A stretch of DNA of 64,000 bases from contig OZ025256.1 in NCBI GenBank assembly GCA_964019135.1, positions 18,173,911 to 18,237,910 on the forward strand, in the 5' to 3' direction. The notes below the pieces were generated by a model that was not told where the DNA came from, made no database searches, and saw nothing but the letters and a program-made list of their open reading frames with translations. The DNA comes from Arenicola marina (taxonomy: Eukaryota > Annelida > Polychaeta > Arenicolidae). Positions 57,782-64,000 of this stretch are shown piece after piece. Within the stretch, counting starts at the first letter, position 1. Every line of letters begins with the position of its first letter. Both the position numbers and the translations under genes were made by a program.

Positions 57782-59653
57782 TTACCCCCTTCTCTGAAAG
57801 AGTGTGACCTCACACCTAGATTAACCTATACGAAAAACACAATCGTAAATAACGTGCAGAAAGACACAATACACAGTAAAGTAACGTTAGGGTCTATAAT
57901 GTAGGCGCTCGGCGGAATGGGACATCGCCGGCGAACGATTCGAACTGCAGTCTGACTCCGCTACTGCCTCTTCCGCAGCGGCTGCAGACGTCATCAGGGA
58001 GGGGAGACGGCGCTAACGTGGCGGGAGCGACAACTCGACCACCTTGCCGTCCTCTGTCTTGTCCGTCAAGCCTAATATATCCATGGCCAGCGCTCCATGG
58101 GGCTTTCCACAGGTACTTGAGGTAGACAGGCATGTCTGGGACTAGCGCTGGCTCTAACTTTATTCGAACTGCAGTCTGGATCCGCTACTGCCTCTTACGC
58201 AGCGGCTGCAGACGTCATCAAGGAGGGGAGACGGCGCTAACGTGGCGGGAGCGACAACTCGACCACCTTGCCGTCCTCTGTCTTGTCCGTCAAGGCTAAT
58301 ATATCCATGGCCAGCGCTCCATGGGGCTTTCCACAGGTACTTGAGGTAGACAGGCATGTCTGGGACTAGCGCTGGCACCAACTTCAGGCATTCCACTCCA
58401 CCAGAAACTTCTGGTAACGTTGCACTTAAGGTTTTACGGACACCCGAATGACCTCCAACACGATGATTATAGACGTACTGGAAGATCTTTGCATGGATCG
58501 TTTCTGGAGATAGCAAACGTTTCACTTGGACACCTGGTTTCCTAGCTTCTGTTTTGTAAAACAAGAGACCACCTAACAGTTCAATGCTGGTGAATCTCGC
58601 CCAGTAGCTTCTCAGCGGCAGCAGCTTTTGCCAGCGGAACTCTTCTGGCAGCTTGCTTGATTGGCGTCGCATCACTGGTATCAATTAAATGCTTCACCAG
58701 ACTAGTGCGACCCAAATCGGCTTTAGATTTGGCAAACACATGTGCATATTTGCAGAGCAATTTCTTCACGTCCTTCTGCTGCACTGACGTGAGTTCCAAC
58801 CTTGATTGCTTCCACAGAGTTTCAAGGTGATCAGGAATATCGCTGTCATCTGCACTGCACATGCCGCTATTTTCTTCAAGAGTTTCTTCATCGCCATCTA
58901 TTCTAGGTCACAGTCTGTAACATTCTCAACAGCTTGACACGTGTTAACAAGAGAGTGTTGATAGATCTTCTGGCGCTTTCCGTGCAAGTTCATGACCCGC
59001 ACAGGTACACAGCCCGTGCTAGGATCAACAATCATTTTTGCAACTATCACTTGCTTGCGTGCGCTGAACGATTTGTTGCCTTCTACCACACCGGTAGTGA
59101 AACGAGGATTTCCCTGAACGCGTCCTTTGACGATCATTTCACAATCTCCTGGGATGTTCACTGTCTCGCAGAGCGTGACACGATACAGTAATGTAACTTC
59201 TCTTGTGACAGTGATACTGTTCGCCGTTCAGGCTGAGCTAAGGTCATATTTTCAGCGTTGAGAATGCCACGGGGCTGACTCGTGAAGTCAAGACAAAGCC
59301 CCAACCCGTGTTCTTACTGAACTTCCGTCCTCGTCGAAACACAGTCGAACGTTGTTGGACTGAAGTGTCTGGCACCACGGACTCTTGATTTGTCTCAAAG
59401 TCAGTTACGTCCATCCGCGCTAATGCGTCGAAGGCTTCTCTCATCGCGGAACTTGCCACCAACTTCTGATTTCGTATATATTCCACCAGTTCTTGTCTTT
59501 TGCAACTATAAGCAGATGTTATGGAACCTGCCGGCGAAGCACACCGATCGCCCTCCATATTGGCTTGTCTGCACTGCGAAAGTCACTTCTTACGAGGCTG
59601 AATCTCGAATCGCTGGATAGTGCCTTCAAACACTATCCCACCGCTGTCACCAA
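57782..59653 (-). mobile_element. internal region 6 (long form)
   Basis: 1872 bp, with private changes such as CAAGGCTAATATATCC near 58291 and TTTCCTAGCTTC near 58538. Confidence 0.88.
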
Positions 59654-60599
59654 TGTAGCGTTCGAGTGGTATTTTCGCATGCAATGATCCCACCGCTGCC
59701 ACCAATGTAGCGTTCGAGTAGTGTGGTCGCATGCAATGTTCAGCAGCAGACAAGCCAATCTTAAAGTTCTGGGATTTATTTTGTAGTGGAATATATATAC
59801 ATCAATCCATCGTGGTGAATGTTAACCCCGATGTTAACCCTGGGTTACAGATGTTAACCCTGGGTTACAGATGTTAACCCTGGGTTACAATGTTAACCCT
59901 GGGTTACAATGTTAACCCTGGGTTACAATGTTAACCCCTGGGTTACAGATGTTAACCCTGGGTTACAGATGTTAACCCTGGGTTACAGATGTTAACCCTG
60001 GGTTACAGATGTTAACCCCTGGGTTACCGATGTTAACCCTGGGTTACAGATGTCAACCCCTGGGTTACAGATGTTAACCCTGGGTTACATATGTTAACCC
60101 CTGGGTTACAGATGTTAACCCCGGGTTACAGATGTTAACCCCTGGGTTACCGATGTTAACCCCTGGGTTACTGGTAGGCCGGAGCGCTGACTGGATCTGT
60201 CCCTCGCTGGCTGCCTGCCTGACTGACTCTCCCCGGATCGCCACAGCGGCCCGCTATATATATCCTGAACATGAATATTCATAAGCTGCGCTGCCGTTCC
60301 GCAGACCAGCGTGGACGGCAACAACCACTGCGTTTAAACACTTCTGTACACGCATATACACCACAACAATCCAGAATACCAACTTAAATGCAAAGTACAA
60401 TCATTCTCCCATCAAAGTCTGGTTCTAGAATAAACAAGTACTCACGCAAAAGAACTTGAACGTACTATTTAAGTAACCGATCCGTCGTAACTACTCTCTC
60501 TCTCTCTCGCTCTGTATCAGAGACTTAGCGCTTCACCCGTACGGGCAATTATCCGTGGTTAAAATAGTCACTATAGTAGACAATCTGTTTTTCGCTACA
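59654..60599 (-). repeat. LTR 7
   Basis: 946 bp, with CGCTGCCACCA in its internal PBS copy near 59693 and a GTGTGG variant near 59721. Confidence 0.9.
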
Positions 60600-62248
60600 T
60601 TACCCCCTTCTCTGAAAGAGTGTGACCTCACACCTAGATTAACCTATACGAAAAACACAATCGTAAATAACGTGCAGAAAGACACAATACACAGTAAAGT
60701 AACGTTAGAGTCTATAATGTAGGCGCTCGGCGGAATGGGACATCGCCGGCGAACGATTCGAACTGCAGTCTGACTCCGCTACTGCCTCTTCCGCAGCGGC
60801 TGCAGACGTCATCAGGGAGGGGAGACGGCGCTAACGTGGCGGGAGCAACAACTCGACCACCTTGCCGTCCTCTGTCTTGTCCGTCAAGCCTAATATATCC
60901 ATGGCCAGCGCTCCATGGGGCTTTCCACAGGTACTTGAGGTAGACAGGCATGTCTGGGACTAGCGCTGGCACCAACTTCAGGCATTCCACTCCACCAGAA
61001 ACTTCTGGTAACGTTGCACTTAAGGTTTTACGGACACCCGAATGACCTCCAACACGATGATTATAGACGTACTGGAAGATCTTTGCATGGATCGTTTCTG
61101 GAGATAGCAAACGTTTCACTTGGACACCTGGTTTCTGAGCTTCTGTTTTGTAAAACAAGAGACCACCTAACAGTTCAATGCTGGTGAATCTCGCCCAGTA
61201 GCTTCTCAGCGGCAGCAGCCTTTGCCAGCGGAACTCTTCTGGCAGCTTGCTTGGTTGGCGTCGCATCACCGGTATCGATTAAATGCTTCACCAGACTAGT
61301 GCGACCCAAATCGGCTTTAGATTTGGCAAACACATGTGCATATTTGCAGAGCAATTTCTTCACGTCCTTCTGCTGCACTGACGTGAGTTCCAACCTTGAT
61401 TGCTTCCACAGAGTTTCAAGGTGATCAGGAATATCGCTGTCATCTGCACTGCACATGCCGCTATTTTCTTCAAGAGTTTCTTCATCGCCATCTATTCTAG
61501 GTCACAGTCTGTAACATTGTCAACAGCTTGACACGTGTTAACAAGAGAGTGTTGATAGATCTTCTGGCGCTTTCCGTGCAAGTTCATGACCCGCACAGGT
61601 ATACAGCCCGTGCTAGGATCAACAATCATTTTTGCAACTATCACTTGCTTGCGTGCGCTGAACGATTTGTTGCCTTCTACCACACCGGTAGTGAAACGAG
61701 GATTTCCCTGAACGCGTCCTTTGACGATCATTTCACAATCTGCTGGGATGTTCACTGTCTCGCAGAGCGTGACACGATACAGTAATGTAACTTCTCTTGT
61801 GACAGCGATACTGTTCGCCGTTCAGGCTGAGCTAAGGTCATATTTTCAGCGTTGAGAATGCCACGGGGCTGCCTCGTGAAGTCAAGACAAAGCCCCAACC
61901 CGTGTTCTTACTGAACTTCCGTCCTCGTCGAAACACAGTCGAACGTTGTTGGACTGAAGTGTCTGGCACCACGGACTCTTGATTTGTCTCAAAGTCAGTT
62001 ACGTCCATCCGCGCTAATGCGTCGAAGGCTTCTCTCATCGCGGAACTTGCCACCAACTTCTGATTTCGTATATATTCCACCAGTTCTTGTCTTTTGCAAC
62101 TATAAGCAGATGTTATGGAATCTGCCGGCGAAGCACACCGATCGCCCTCCATATTGGCTTGTTTGCACTGCGAAAGTCACTTCTTACGAGGCCGAATCTC
62201 GAATCGCTGGATAGTGCCTTCAAACACTATCCCACCGCTGTCACCAAT
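60600..62248 (-). mobile_element. internal region 7 (short form)
   Basis: 1649 bp, without the 224-bp duplication. Private changes cluster near 61218-61275 (GCAGCCTTTGCC, GCTTGGTTGGCG, CACCGGTATCGAT). Confidence 0.88.
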
Positions 62249-63215
62249 GTAGCGTTCGAGTGGTATTTTCGCATGCAATGATCCCACCGCTGTCACCAAT
62301 GTAGCGTTCGAGTAGTATGGTCGCATGCAATGTTCAGCAGCAGACAAGCCAATCTTAAAGTTCTGGGATTTATTTTGTAGTGGAATATATATACATCAAT
62401 CCATCGTGGTGAATGTTAACCCCGATGTTAACCCTGGGTTACAGATGTTAACCCTGGGTTACAATGTTAACCCCGGGTTACAGATGTTAACCTCTGGGTT
62501 ACAGATGTTAACCCTGGGTTACAGATGTTAACCCTGGGTTACAATGTTAACCCCTGGGTTACAGATGTTAACCCTGGGTTACAGATGTTAACCCTGGGTT
62601 ACAGATGTTAACCCTGGGTTACAGATGTTAACCTCGGGTTACAGATGTTAACCCCTGGGTTACCGATGTTAACCCTGGGTTACAGATGTTAACCCCTGGG
62701 TTACAGATGTTAACCCTGGGTTACATATGTTAACCCCTGGGTTACAGATGTTAACCCCTGGGTTACCGATGTTAACCCCTGGGTTACTGGTAGGCCGGAG
62801 CGCTGACTGGATCTGTCCCTCGCTGGCTGCCTGCCTGACTGACTCTCCCCGGATCGCCACAGCGGCCCGCTATATATATCCTGAACATGAATATTCATAA
62901 GCTGCGCTGCCGTTCCGCAGACCAGCGTGGACGGCAACAACCACTGCGTTTAAACACTTCTGTACACGCATATACACCACAACAATCCAGAATACCAACT
63001 TAAATGCAAAGTACAATCATTCTCCCATCAAAGTCTGGTTCTAGAATAAACAAGTACTCACGCAAAAGAACTTGAACGTACTATTTAAGTAACCGATCCG
63101 TCGTAACTACTCCCTCTCTCTCTCGCTCTGTATCAGAGACTTAGCGCTTCACCCGTACGGGCAATTATCCGTGGTTAAAATAGTCACTATAGTAGACAAT
63201 CTGTTTTTCGCTACA
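62249..63215 (-). repeat. LTR 8
   Basis: 967 bp, very similar to LTR 6 with one extra minisatellite unit. This suggests a block of two or more array units was copied. Confidence 0.9.
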
Positions 63216-64000
63216 TTACCCCCTTCTCTGAAAGAGTGTGACCTCACACATAGATTAACCTATACGAAAAACACAATCGTGAATAACGTGCAGAAAGACA
63301 CAATACACAGTAAAGTAACGTTAGAGTCTATAATGTAGGCGCTCGGCGGAATGGGACATCGCCGGCGAACGATTCGAACTGCAGTCTGACTCCGCTACTG
63401 CCTCTTCCGCAGCGGCTGCAGACGTCATCAGCGAGGGGAGACGGCGCTAACGTGGCGGGAGCGACAACTCGACCACCTTGCCGTCCTCTGTCTTGTCCGT
63501 CAAGCCTAATATATCCATGGCCAGCGCTCCATGGGGCTTTCCACAGGTACTTGAGGTAGACAGGCATGTCTGGGACTAGCGCTGGCTCTAACTTTATTCG
63601 AACTGCAGTCTGGATCCGCTACTGCCTCTTACGCAGCGGCTGCAGACGTCATCAAGGAGGGAAGACGGCGCTAACGTGGCGGGAGCGACACCTCGACCAC
63701 CTTGCCGTCCTCTGTCTTGTCCGTCAAGCCTAATATATCCATGGCCAGCGCTCCATGGGGCTTTCCACAGGTACTTGAGGTAGACAGGCATGTCTGGGAC
63801 TAGCGCTGGCACCAACTTCAGGCATTCCACTCCACCAGAAACTTCTGGTAACGTTGCACTTAAGGTTTTACGGACACCCGAATGACCTCCAACACGATGA
63901 TTATAGACGTACTGGAAGATCTTTGCATGGATCGTTTCTGGAGATAGAAAACGTTTCACTTGGACACCTGGTTTCTGAGCTTCTGTTTTGTAAAACAAGA
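63216..64000 (-). mobile_element. internal region 8 (long form, cut by window edge)
   Basis: Contains both copies of the 224-bp segment and the integrase-side remnant before the window ends. It shares GATAGAAAACG with internal region 1. Confidence 0.85.

Larger units (their letters stand above)
43022..64000 (-). mobile_element. head-to-tail array of non-autonomous Ty3/gypsy-type LTR retrotransposons sharing LTRs (8 LTRs, 8 internal regions, continues past the window)
   Basis: The strict order is LTR, internal region, LTR, internal region, with a single LTR between neighbours and all units on the minus strand. LTR ends are TGTAGCG...CGCTACA (the 7-bp inverted termini of an LTR). A polypurine tract AGAGAAGGGGGTAA abuts each LTR at the 3' side of the internal region, and a primer site TGGTGACAGCGGTGGGAT abuts the other side. 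Period is about 2.59-2.88 kb. Internal reading-frame pieces resemble the pol region before reverse transcriptase and the start of integrase, but reverse transcriptase, RNase H and the integrase core are missing. Copies are nearly identical, pointing to recent amplification or homogenisation. The left edge at 43022 is sharp. Confidence 0.9.

Noticed and set aside
43022..64000. Endogenous retrovirus with an envelope gene
   Set aside because: No env-like frame lies between the integrase remnant and the PPT; pol pieces look Ty3/gypsy-type and the element is internally deleted.

Overview
The window is nuclear DNA of a metazoan. It holds spliced eukaryotic genes with GT-AG introns, tRNA-derived SINEs, DNA transposon and LINE remnants, a tandem block of Ty3/gypsy-type LTR elements and a very high load of intronic minisatellites. 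I favour a cephalochordate (amphioxus, Branchiostoma). The reasons are the THAP-DDE transposon, the non-LTR fragment, and minisatellites that start at 5' splice sites, which I recall (unverified) being reported for amphioxus. Another marine invertebrate is not excluded.

Three host genes were reconstructed exon by exon with matching intron phases. NDUFV1 (complex I 51-kDa subunit, minus strand) runs from its start codon at 11570 to beyond base 1, with nine exons visible. RARS1 (cytosolic arginyl-tRNA synthetase, plus strand) has two coding exons, 16919-17200 and 20178-21908, and the whole catalytic core is one intron-free exon. ADI1 (acireductone dioxygenase, minus strand) has four coding exons between 27289 and 23569. 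NDUFV1 and RARS1 are head to head; RARS1 and ADI1 are tail to tail. The three act in separate housekeeping pathways (respiration, translation, methionine salvage), and no joint function is implied.

Region by region: 1-11570 is NDUFV1, with five minisatellites, SINE copies, a duplicated 335-bp repeat and a decayed THAP-DDE transposon in its introns. 11571-16895 is an intergenic or 5'UTR-intron stretch with a LINE 3' end, a SINE and a cluster of foldback elements. 16896-22016 is RARS1, whose single coding intron is mostly a 21-bp satellite. 23569-27310 is ADI1. 27345-34510 is a composite satellite block of 18-, 33- and 30-bp units. 34520-43021 is gene-poor, with a SINE carrying a foldback insertion, AT-rich tandem repeats and a CpG-rich foldback. 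43022-64000 is a head-to-tail array of internally deleted LTR retrotransposons sharing single LTRs, with eight LTRs and eight internal regions, continuing past the window.

The two strongest observations are these. (1) In two unrelated genes (NDUFV1 exon 8, ADI1 exon 3) the 3' end of an exon plus its 5' splice site has been amplified into about 70 and about 44 tandem copies filling the following intron. (2) The LTR-element array has precise LTR-internal-LTR periodicity, a duplicated LTR/primer-site junction and a minisatellite in the predicted R/U5 part of every LTR.
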